Made by a program: the position numbers and the translations under genes
Assembly (NCBI GenBank): GCA_937888895.1
Contig: CALASV010000356.1
Coordinates: 1 to 18,582 of the forward strand
Source: an uncultured Clostridia bacterium
GTDB lineage: Bacteria > Bacillota > Clostridia > Lachnospirales > Lachnospiraceae
Direction: 5' to 3'
DNA: 18,582 bases
The notes under the pieces: generated by a model
Databases searched by the model: none
The model's input: only the letters and a program-made list of their open reading frames with translations
What the model was told of the DNA's origin: nothing
Shown: piece after piece, positions 1-5,852 of the stretch
Layout of the letters: each line of letters starts with the position of its first letter
How positions within the stretch are numbered: the stretch's first letter is position 1

Positions 1-537
1 TGCCCCAACAACATCTAAATTATCTAATATTTTTATTACATTTCCACTATTTGCACTATCAACAGCATCTTGTATAGAATCATATTTATTAATCAAATTA
101 TTATTATCATATAACTCTATTTTTCCTGATGCATTGATTTCTATAGTTTTATTTAATTTAAATACGGTATTTTCAAGTAAAACTGTTGATGCACCAGAGT
201 GTGTATATGTTACAGATGCAGCACTCATTATAGTAGAATCGTTTAATTGATAAAATGTAACACTTTTTTTATCTGTTCCTATTTGACCTGTTATAGTATC
301 TCCTCTATTAGATTCATTCAAAGTTAATGAATATGTATCTTCATATACTATTGTTGTATTACCTTCAATTTTTATAGTTTTTCCATCACTCGATGTATAG
401 ACACCATTAATCATTTGTTCTATAGAATTATAATATATTTTATTTTCTGTACTACTAAATAAAACATCTTTTTTATAATTCATTAATGTTAAAACCATAA
501 ATAAACATAGTATTAAAGCAAATATTTTCTTCTTCAT
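1..537 (-). CDS. Secreted or membrane-anchored surface protein, N-terminal part (runs off the left edge)
   Basis: An open frame of 179 codons begins with ATG at 537 and is still open at base 1, so the C-terminus is missing. The start is supported by a GGAG ribosome binding site about 8 bases upstream. Residues 1-20 (MKKKIFALILCLFMVLTLMN) form a basic then hydrophobic signal peptide or N-terminal anchor; the Cys at 11 is not in a convincing lipobox. The rest is Asn/Ser/Thr-rich and hydrophilic. The final visible stretch, with YDSIQDAVDSANSGN followed by IKIL, resembles the 'SIQ-A-D-A--GD-I-L' entry strand of beta-helix/pectin-lyase-like surface repeats. I do not recognise a named family. The protein is likely exported and may be a cell-surface or adhesin-like protein; function unknown. 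A weak -10 (TATGAT, 566-571) lies upstream. Confidence 0.7.
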   Translation of the reverse strand, partial: MKKKIFALILCLFMVLTLMNYKKDVLFSSTENKIYYNSIEQMINGVYTSSDGKTIKIEGNTTIVYEDTYSLTLNESNRGDTITGQIGTDKKSVTFYQLNDSTIMSAASVTYTHSGASTVLLENTVFKLNKTIEINASGKIELYDNNNLINKYDSIQDAVDSANSGNVIKILDNLDVVGA

Positions 538-840
538 ATTTTATTCTCCACTCTACTATAAGTGTATCATACTTTTTTACTTGAAGATATATTTTTTTAT
601 TAATTATTTTATATTACCTACCATTAGTTTACTTGGTTTCTATTCAATTATTTTATCTAGTTCTTTTTTTCTTTGATTTCTTTTCATATTTTCATCCTAA
701 CTAACAAATTATTATTTATCTTTTTGTAACAGTTCCGCCTATTAGTTTGATTTAAAAACATCTTTGTATTGACCATTACCCATTAGAATTATAAAATATT
801 CTTATAGAATATGTGAATGATAGGAAAGGAGTTAAAATAA
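538..840. other. Intergenic region between divergent genes
   Basis: This stretch of about 300 bases separates the minus-strand surface protein from the plus-strand glycosidase. It is very AT-rich. At its left it holds the ribosome binding site and a possible -10 for the minus-strand gene, and at its right the promoter and AGGAAAGGAG ribosome binding site (821-830) for the glycosidase. In the middle I see no coding region longer than about 15 codons, no RNA gene and no convincing hairpin. Confidence 0.6.
769..797 (+). promoter_or_regulatory. SigmaA-type promoter of the glycosidase gene
   Basis: TTGACC (769-774) and TAAAAT (792-797) are separated by exactly 17 bases, with the start codon 43 bases after the -10. 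No obvious operator dyad overlaps it. Confidence 0.6.
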
Positions 841-3711
841 ATGAGTATCGACTTAACAACAATAAAACAACAGTTTAACAAAGATTTAACCCAATGGAAA
901 CCGATTCCATTTTGGTCTTGGAATGCAAAACTAGAGCCAGAAGAACTGTGCAAACAAATCGACTGGATGAATCAAAATGAAATCGGTGGATTTTTTATGC
1001 ATGCGAGAGGTGGTTTAAAAACAGAGTATCTTTCTGAGGAATGGATGGAATGTATTTTAGCTTGTGCGAATCATGCACAAACACTTGGAATGGATGCTTG
1101 GGCTTATGATGAAAATGGTTGGCCAAGTGGTTTTGTCGGTGGCAAATTGTTGGAGGATTCCAATAATTGTGACAAATACATACTTCATCAGATTGGTGCA
1201 TTTGATAGTAATGCAACAGTAAGTTATTTATTAAAAGAAGAAACATTAGAACGAGTAACTTCTGGTGTAGAGCAAGGAGAATACTTAAACTTATATATCC
1301 ATACCTCTGTCTCTACTGCTGATATTTTAAATCCTGATGTTGTAGATAAATTTTTAAGGCTTACCCATGAAGCATATAAAGAATATGTTGGAGAAGATTT
1401 TTCAACAAAAATTAAAGGTTTCTTTACTGATGAACCACAATATTATCGAGCAAATACTCCTTTTACTACGATGTTATATAATTATTTTTTGGAACAATAT
1501 CATATCGATATTTTAGATGAACTCGGCTTATTATTTGTCGAAAAAAAAGGCTATCGTTTATTCCGTTATCGTTATTGGAAAGCAATGCAACATCTGATGT
1601 TAGAATCGTTTGGCAAAAAAATTTATGCTTGGTGTGAAGAAAATAAAGTAAGTTTTACAGGACACTACATTGAAGAAAATTCGTTAGATGGACAAATGCT
1701 CTGCTGTGGTGGAATTATGCCATTTTATAAATATATGACAATGCCCGGTATTGATTGGCTTGGCACTTCTGCTAATAATGCAATTCCTGTGAGACAGCTT
1801 GCAAGTGTTGCAGCACAATATAACAAAAAACAAACAATTACAGAAACATTCGGTTGTTGTGGTTGGGATGTAAGTCCTCACGATGTCAAACGAATTGCTG
1901 ATTTCCAGTGTGTCAATGGTATCACTACCATTTGCCATCATCTCGTTCCTTATGCAGAATATGGTCAACGCAAAAAAGACTATCCTGCACACTATTCTAA
2001 TGTAAATCCTTGGATAGAACATGAATTTGCAGACTTTAATCGCTATTTTACTCGTCTTGGATATTTGCTCTCAGAAAGTAAAGAAGTCATTAACGTTGCT
2101 GTATTACACCCTATCCGTAGTGCCTACTTTGATTACAAACGAGAACAAGAAGGTTCGGTTCGGTTCAATGACCACCATTTTACACTTGATTGTAAAGAAC
2201 TTTCCAAAGCAGGTATTTCCTATCACTTTTTAGACGAAACACTCCTTGCAGAAGATGGTTTTGTCAAAGATGGAAAAATCGGTTGTGGAGCTTGTAGTTA
2301 TGATTATCTTATATTACCTCATATTTCCACAATGGATAGTTCTACAGAACAGTTCATCCACAACTATGTAAACATGGGTGGAAAACTACTGATATTAGGG
2401 GATGTTCCTACCTTCTGTGAAGGAGAACCTTTTGATTTCTCTTATCTTGTTTCTAATTGTAGTTTAGAAGAAATAAAAATGGCACAACCTTTCCATATTC
2501 AAAATAATGATACTGAATTATATTATACTTATCGTAAATGGAATAATACTACATTTTTATTTGTTCAAAATGCTTCTACAAGTAAAACTTATACACAAAC
2601 CTTTGATTTTGGAGAAGAAATTAAATCGTTCAAACAATTAGACTTAATTACATTAGAAGAAACAAATGTGCCACTAACTATATCATTAAAATCAGGAACT
2701 TCCGTATTATTATTTCCTGATACTACACCTGTTCATCCAAAAGAAGAACTTCCTACCTATTGTTTTTCTTTAAAAGATGCTGAAGTTTCTTGTACTTCGA
2801 ATCAGCTTACGATTGATACGGTTCGTTATTCGCTAGATGGTAAAACATATTCGAAACAATATGCTTGTCCCGGACTGTTTGCTAAATTATTAGAAGAACG
2901 CTATGAAGGAGATTTATATTTAAAATACGAATTTGATATTCATACTCTCCCATCTCATATTACATTGGCAGCAGAAGATTGTAATGCAGATGAAGTATGG
3001 ATAAACGGAACAAAATTTTCTTTTGACTCTCGTTCAGAAAAAGACAAACACTTACAACTAGCAGATATTACTACATTGATACATCTTGGTATCAATGAAT
3101 ACGTTGTAAAATTACATTGGCATCAAAGCGAACTTGTCTACTATGCTTTATTTGGTGAAAATGTAACGGAAAGTTTGAGAAACTGCCTTGCTTATGATAC
3201 AGAATTAGAAGCTATTTATCTTTCTGGTGACTTTGGCGTTTATCCAAAAGAAAATTATATCAATAGTTCTGCTAAAGGTCTTGTATTTGGTGAAGATTTT
3301 TATATTGGTGATTTACCAAAAACAGTCACAGAACCTGTGACAGAAGGCTTCCCTTTCTTTGCTGGAACAATGAAATTAAAACAAACGATAACACTAGAAA
3401 ATCCTAATGTAAACTTGCAATTAAATGGTACTTGGCATATTGCGTATATTCGTATTAACGGAAAAGATGTCGGAAAATTAGTGTATGATAATGCATTAGA
3501 TATTAGTAACTATGCTGTAAAAGGAGAAAATACGATTGAATTAACTCTTATTATTAGCAATAGAAATTTACTCGGTCCGCACCATCTCGGAGGCTCTGGA
3601 GAAGCCGGTGGTATCGGTCCGTGGTGTTTTGATTTTACTGGCTCATGGATTGACGGCGAAAGTCATTGTTATGCAAAACACTATTGTTTGTTAAAATTAG
3701 GATGTAATTAA
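841..3711 (+). CDS. Large GH106-like glycoside hydrolase (alpha-L-rhamnosidase-like), cytoplasmic
   Basis: The 956-residue protein opens with KPIPFWSWNAKLEPEELCKQ and then GGFFMHARGGL and AYDENGWPSG. This is the signature start of large bacterial glycosidases usually annotated as GH106-like or alpha-L-rhamnosidase-like, which act by hydrolysis on plant or host polysaccharide side chains. The first ~430 residues should form the TIM-barrel catalytic domain. Acidic candidates are the DE pair in GFFTDEPQYY (E198) and the Glu in TITETFG (E335), both strongly conserved positions in this kind of protein by my recollection. The C-terminal ~300 residues look like beta-sandwich domains of the GH2 sugar-binding sort (LNGTWHIAYIRINGKDVGKL; ENTIELTLIISNRNLLGPHH). 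There is no signal peptide, so it should act on imported oligosaccharides. Start ATG has a near-ideal AGGAAAGGAG site. No transporter or sugar regulator lies beside it. GH family is inferred; substrate cannot be read from the sequence. Confidence 0.65.
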   Translation: MSIDLTTIKQQFNKDLTQWKPIPFWSWNAKLEPEELCKQIDWMNQNEIGGFFMHARGGLKTEYLSEEWMECILACANHAQTLGMDAWAYDENGWPSGFVGGKLLEDSNNCDKYILHQIGAFDSNATVSYLLKEETLERVTSGVEQGEYLNLYIHTSVSTADILNPDVVDKFLRLTHEAYKEYVGEDFSTKIKGFFTDEPQYYRANTPFTTMLYNYFLEQYHIDILDELGLLFVEKKGYRLFRYRYWKAMQHLMLESFGKKIYAWCEENKVSFTGHYIEENSLDGQMLCCGGIMPFYKYMTMPGIDWLGTSANNAIPVRQLASVAAQYNKKQTITETFGCCGWDVSPHDVKRIADFQCVNGITTICHHLVPYAEYGQRKKDYPAHYSNVNPWIEHEFADFNRYFTRLGYLLSESKEVINVAVLHPIRSAYFDYKREQEGSVRFNDHHFTLDCKELSKAGISYHFLDETLLAEDGFVKDGKIGCGACSYDYLILPHISTMDSSTEQFIHNYVNMGGKLLILGDVPTFCEGEPFDFSYLVSNCSLEEIKMAQPFHIQNNDTELYYTYRKWNNTTFLFVQNASTSKTYTQTFDFGEEIKSFKQLDLITLEETNVPLTISLKSGTSVLLFPDTTPVHPKEELPTYCFSLKDAEVSCTSNQLTIDTVRYSLDGKTYSKQYACPGLFAKLLEERYEGDLYLKYEFDIHTLPSHITLAAEDCNADEVWINGTKFSFDSRSEKDKHLQLADITTLIHLGINEYVVKLHWHQSELVYYALFGENVTESLRNCLAYDTELEAIYLSGDFGVYPKENYINSSAKGLVFGEDFYIGDLPKTVTEPVTEGFPFFAGTMKLKQTITLENPNVNLQLNGTWHIAYIRINGKDVGKLVYDNALDISNYAVKGENTIELTLIISNRNLLGPHHLGGSGEAGGIGPWCFDFTGSWIDGESHCYAKHYCLLKLGCN

Positions 3712-3720
3712 GCTTAACTA

Positions 3721-3747
3721 TAGGACTCTACGCTTCGTAGAGTCCTA
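3721..3747 (+). terminator. Hairpin terminator after the glycosidase gene
   Basis: A perfect 12-bp stem (TAGGACTCTACG at 3721-3732 paired with 3736-3747) with a CTT loop starts 9 bases after the stop codon. The following U-tract is interrupted (TTCTACGCTC), so it may be a modest terminator. Confidence 0.6.
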
Positions 3748-3829
3748 TTCTACGCTCTATTTGTTCCTCTCTACCTCTCTTTTTGCTATTCTAATCATAT
3801 CAATTTAGAACAACTAAAGGAGAAAAAGT

Positions 3830-4603
3830 ATGGACAATAAAAATAAAGTTGCTTCGATTGGGTTTTTACTTTGTTTTATGGCGATTCTTTTTGGAATTGC
3901 TACGAATGGTGGACTTGGAACAATCAAAAATTTTATACATATCCCCTCTCTTATCGTAACGCTTGGTGGTTCTGTCTTTGCAGTTATGACCACTGCTGAT
4001 TCTTTAGATGATTATATCGATGGTTTTAAAAGTTTTGTTTCTGCTTTTCAAAAACCACCTACCCTTCCTGAAGAAATGTCCTCAAAAATTTTAGAACTTT
4101 CTGATATTTCTAGAAAAGAAGGGTTACTTAGCTTAGAAGACCATATTCGTGATATTGGTGAAAATTTTTTAACAAAAGGGTTAAATTTAATTATAGATGG
4201 CTCTGAACCAGAGTTAGTAAAAGATATTTTAGAAAATGAACTATTTCACAAAGAAAGGAGGGATAAACGCAGAATCCGTTTTTGGCAAGATTTAGGTGCG
4301 TGTGCTCCTGCTTGGGGAATGGTTGGAACGCTACTTGGATTAATCAATATGATGCGTTCTATGGGTACCGATGCAAGTGCCATCGGTGCTGGTATGTCTT
4401 TAGCCTTGATTACTACACTATACGGCTCTATCATTGCTAATTGGATTTGCATTCCTGTTGGACGAAAATTAGAGAAAAATAGCGAACAGGAATGTTTAGT
4501 TATGGAAGTAATTATTGAAGGAATACTTTCTATTCAAGCAGGAGAAAATTCAAGAATTATAAAAGAAAAACTGCAATCCATATTAGAGGAAAAAGATGCA
4601 TAA
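3830..4603 (+). CDS. motA: MotA-family flagellar stator / proton-channel protein
   Basis: This 257-residue protein has the full MotA layout: two N-terminal membrane segments (about 8-27 and 36-55), a cytoplasmic loop with SRKEGLLSLE (R95 and E103 correspond to the charged residues that contact FliG), then two more membrane segments (about 157-176 and 184-212) with APAWGMVGTLLGLINMM and IGAGMSLALITTLYGSIIAN. MotA with MotB forms the ion-driven stator of the flagellar motor. Length and motifs are normal. Start ATG follows AAAGGAG (3818-3824). What is odd is the setting: no motB follows, and no other flagellar gene is in the window. The next gene, 18 bases downstream, is a membrane-bound regulator. 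It could be a second, orphan stator protein using a MotB coded elsewhere, or a MotA-like channel with another role. Confidence 0.85.
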   Translation: MDNKNKVASIGFLLCFMAILFGIATNGGLGTIKNFIHIPSLIVTLGGSVFAVMTTADSLDDYIDGFKSFVSAFQKPPTLPEEMSSKILELSDISRKEGLLSLEDHIRDIGENFLTKGLNLIIDGSEPELVKDILENELFHKERRDKRRIRFWQDLGACAPAWGMVGTLLGLINMMRSMGTDASAIGAGMSLALITTLYGSIIANWICIPVGRKLEKNSEQECLVMEVIIEGILSIQAGENSRIIKEKLQSILEEKDA

Positions 4604-4621
4604 TAAAACGGAGGAATGATT

Positions 4622-5362
4622 ATGGACCAAATAAAAATCGGAAAATTTATTGCAGAAATGCGAAAAGAACAAAACATGACACAACGACAATTAGCAGAAC
4701 ATTTAAATATTAGTGATAAAACCGTTTCTAAATGGGAATGTGGAAATGGAATGCCTGATAACTCTATTTTGTTAGAACTTTGCGATGTTCTGCATATCAA
4801 TGTCAATGAATTACTCTCTGGCGAAAAAGTATCATTAGACAATTATCACAGAAAGGCGGAAGAAAATATGTTACAGTTAATTGACAAATCAGAAAAAGAA
4901 CATAAAAATCATAAATGGAACATTTTAGGTTTACTTTTAGAATTTATGATTGTAGGTTTACTTATTTTTATTTCCTCTGGTGGAGTAAGTGGTCTTTGGG
5001 CCTTTATTGATTCGATTTCCTTATTAGTTATTTTAGCAATTTCCTTACTTATATTGACAATCTCTGGCTCTACAAAAGATTTTTTCTACTCTTTTGTATT
5101 ATATTTTTCCAATCATCCAACCGTTTCTAAAGAAAAGGTACAACATTGCTTACTTGCTGTAAAACTAATGTTGATTACCATTTTACTCGCAGGAGGATTT
5201 TCTATGATGGTCGGAATTATTGCTATACTTGCAGCTAGAGTGCCTACAGAAGTTTTAGGAGCAAATATAGCAGTAGCAAACCTCTCTCTTTTGTATAGTT
5301 TCATACTTGATATTTTCTTACTTCCAGTATGGAAAAAACTACATACGATGTTAATAGGATAA
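4622..5362 (+). CDS. XRE-family regulator with C-terminal membrane domain
   Basis: The first ~65 residues are a canonical Cro/C1 helix-turn-helix (IGKFIAEMRKEQNMTQRQLA, then HLNISDKTVSKWECGNGMPD and LLELCDVLHINVNELLSGE). The remainder contains about four hydrophobic segments, so the protein is a membrane-anchored DNA-binding regulator. I place the start at the ATG at 4622 rather than the ATG at 4616: GGAGG at 4610-4614 leaves 7 bases to 4622 but only 1 to 4616. It lies 18 bases after motA and is followed by a strong terminator, so the two are probably one operon. The segment FIDSISLLVILAISLLILTI with KDFFYSFVLYF loosely matches MotA's FIHIPSLIVTLGG stretch with DDYIDGFKSF, hinting at a MotA-N-like membrane module; this is only a by-eye alignment. 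Targets are unknown. Confidence 0.8.
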   Translation: MDQIKIGKFIAEMRKEQNMTQRQLAEHLNISDKTVSKWECGNGMPDNSILLELCDVLHINVNELLSGEKVSLDNYHRKAEENMLQLIDKSEKEHKNHKWNILGLLLEFMIVGLLIFISSGGVSGLWAFIDSISLLVILAISLLILTISGSTKDFFYSFVLYFSNHPTVSKEKVQHCLLAVKLMLITILLAGGFSMMVGIIAILAARVPTEVLGANIAVANLSLLYSFILDIFLLPVWKKLHTMLIG

Positions 5363-5403
5363 AGATAAAGTTACTTATTTTTTCTAAAACATTAATATCA
5401 CTT

Positions 5404-5460
5404 AAAAAAGGTCTATGAAAAATAACCTAACATTAGGATTATTTCTCATAGACCTTTTTT
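5404..5460 (+). terminator. Terminator of the motA-XRE operon
   Basis: AAAAAAGGTCTATGA (5404-5418) pairs perfectly with 5446-5460, which ends in six T. An inner arm (around 5421-5430 with 5434-5444) extends the stem. The A-tract and T-tract make it potentially bidirectional. Confidence 0.85.
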
Positions 5461-5484
5461 ATCCAAGAATGAAATACATTTGTA

Positions 5485-5513
5485 TTGCGAAAATAGTCAA
5501 ATTATGTTAAGAT
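5485..5513 (+). promoter_or_regulatory. Promoter of the holin-like toxin mRNA
   Basis: TTGCGA (5485-5490) and TAAGAT (5508-5513) are 17 bases apart. Predicted start of transcription is near 5520, giving a leader of about 58 bases before the toxin ATG. Confidence 0.6.
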
Positions 5514-5546
5514 ATACACAAGCAATCGTGTTACAGGGTGTGTTGG

Positions 5547-5569
5547 CCTCTATTCTTTTGGAATGGAGG
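5547..5569 (+). promoter_or_regulatory. Hairpin sequestering the toxin ribosome binding site
   Basis: CCTCTATTC (5547-5555) pairs with GAATGGAGG (5561-5569) with a single U-G pair and a 5-base loop. The right arm contains the GGAGG ribosome binding site 8 bases before the toxin start, so translation should be occluded in the folded leader, as in other type I toxin mRNAs. Confidence 0.6.
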
Positions 5570-5577
5570 TGGTGCAG

Positions 5578-5670
5578 ATGAAGAACAATAATTTCGATTT
5601 TAAAGATTTAATGTCTTTTGGAATGTTCCTTCTTGCATTACTTACATTCATTTTTATGTTTTGTAAGTAA
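5578..5670 (+). CDS. Holin-like small membrane peptide, type I toxin (Hol_Tox-like)
   Basis: A 30-codon ORF from ATG 5578 to TAA 5670 codes a peptide with a short polar N-terminus and one membrane helix, FDFKDLMSFGMFLLALLTF, followed by IFMFCK. The pattern 'L-M--FG-F-LALLT-I' then a basic end is that of the putative holin-like toxin family (Pfam Hol_Tox), small membrane peptides paired with antisense RNAs. GGAGG at 5565-5569 sits 8 bases upstream but inside a hairpin. A promoter precedes it and a hairpin follows; a convergent RNA is predicted on the opposite strand. The peptide would insert in the membrane and depolarise it if overproduced. Family membership is by recognition of the motif; toxicity is inferred. 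Confidence 0.72.
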   Translation: MKNNNFDFKDLMSFGMFLLALLTFIFMFCK

Positions 5671-5686
5671 TTTCTAACATAGAAAA

Positions 5687-5722
5687 ACCACCCTCTTAAC
5701 TTTGGCCAGTTGCTAGGGTGGT
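5687..5722. terminator. Shared hairpin between toxin mRNA and antitoxin RNA
   Basis: ACCACCCT (5687-5694) pairs with AGGGTGGT (5715-5722); an inner AACT/AGTT stem (5698-5701 with 5708-5711) adds structure. On minus it is followed by TTTTTCT and is a good terminator for the antisense RNA; on plus it is followed by CTTCTACT, weaker. Confidence 0.7.
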
Positions 5723-5765
5723 CTTCTACTCATAAATTGGTCAACCACTTTGTTGGCGGTTGCTT

Positions 5766-5777
5766 CCTCTATTCTTT
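5766..5777. repeat. Second copy of a 12-bp direct repeat (first at 5547-5558)
   Basis: CCTCTATTCTTT is present at 5547-5558 in the toxin leader and at 5766-5777 inside the antitoxin start; each copy is preceded by TGTTGGC (5541-5547 and 5751-5757). The pair lets the two RNAs base-pair away from their shared 3' ends. Confidence 0.75.
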
Positions 5778-5786
5778 GTTTTCTTA

Positions 5787-5815
5787 ATCATACCACAAAA
5801 TTCTTCTAATGTAAA
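5787..5815 (-). promoter_or_regulatory. Promoter of the antitoxin RNA
   Basis: On the minus strand TTTACA (5815-5810) is followed after 17 bases by TATGAT (5792-5787), preceded by TGG as an extended -10. It is closer to consensus than the toxin promoter, as expected for an abundant antisense RNA. Confidence 0.7.
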
Positions 5816-5852
5816 ATAAAATCTTTAAATTTTTCACTGAATTTTCTTCCTT

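Larger units (their letters stand above)
5682..5780 (-). ncRNA. Predicted antisense RNA antitoxin of the holin-like toxin
   Basis: A strong minus-strand promoter at 5815-5787 should start an RNA near 5780 that runs to the hairpin at 5722-5687 followed by TTTTT, giving about 100 nt. Its 3' half is the exact complement of the toxin mRNA 3' end. Its 5' end carries AAAGAATAGAGG (5777-5766), complementary to the toxin leader at 5547-5558 because the 12-mer CCTCTATTCTTT occurs twice on the plus strand. An internal hairpin (5742-5746 with 5758-5762) is visible. Convergent RNAs sharing a terminator plus a direct repeat near both 5' ends is the layout of the pAD1 par (Fst/RNAII) locus; here the peptide family is different. 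Confidence 0.65.

Noticed and set aside
640..687. 16-codon minus-strand ORF (MKRNQRKKELDKIIE)
   Set aside because: Very short, lysine-rich in AT-rich DNA, and no convincing promoter or spaced ribosome binding site; most likely chance.
995..2233. Long open frames on the opposite strand or other frames inside the glycosidase gene
   Set aside because: Translations have no family features and lie wholly within a gene with clear protein homology; they are shadow frames.
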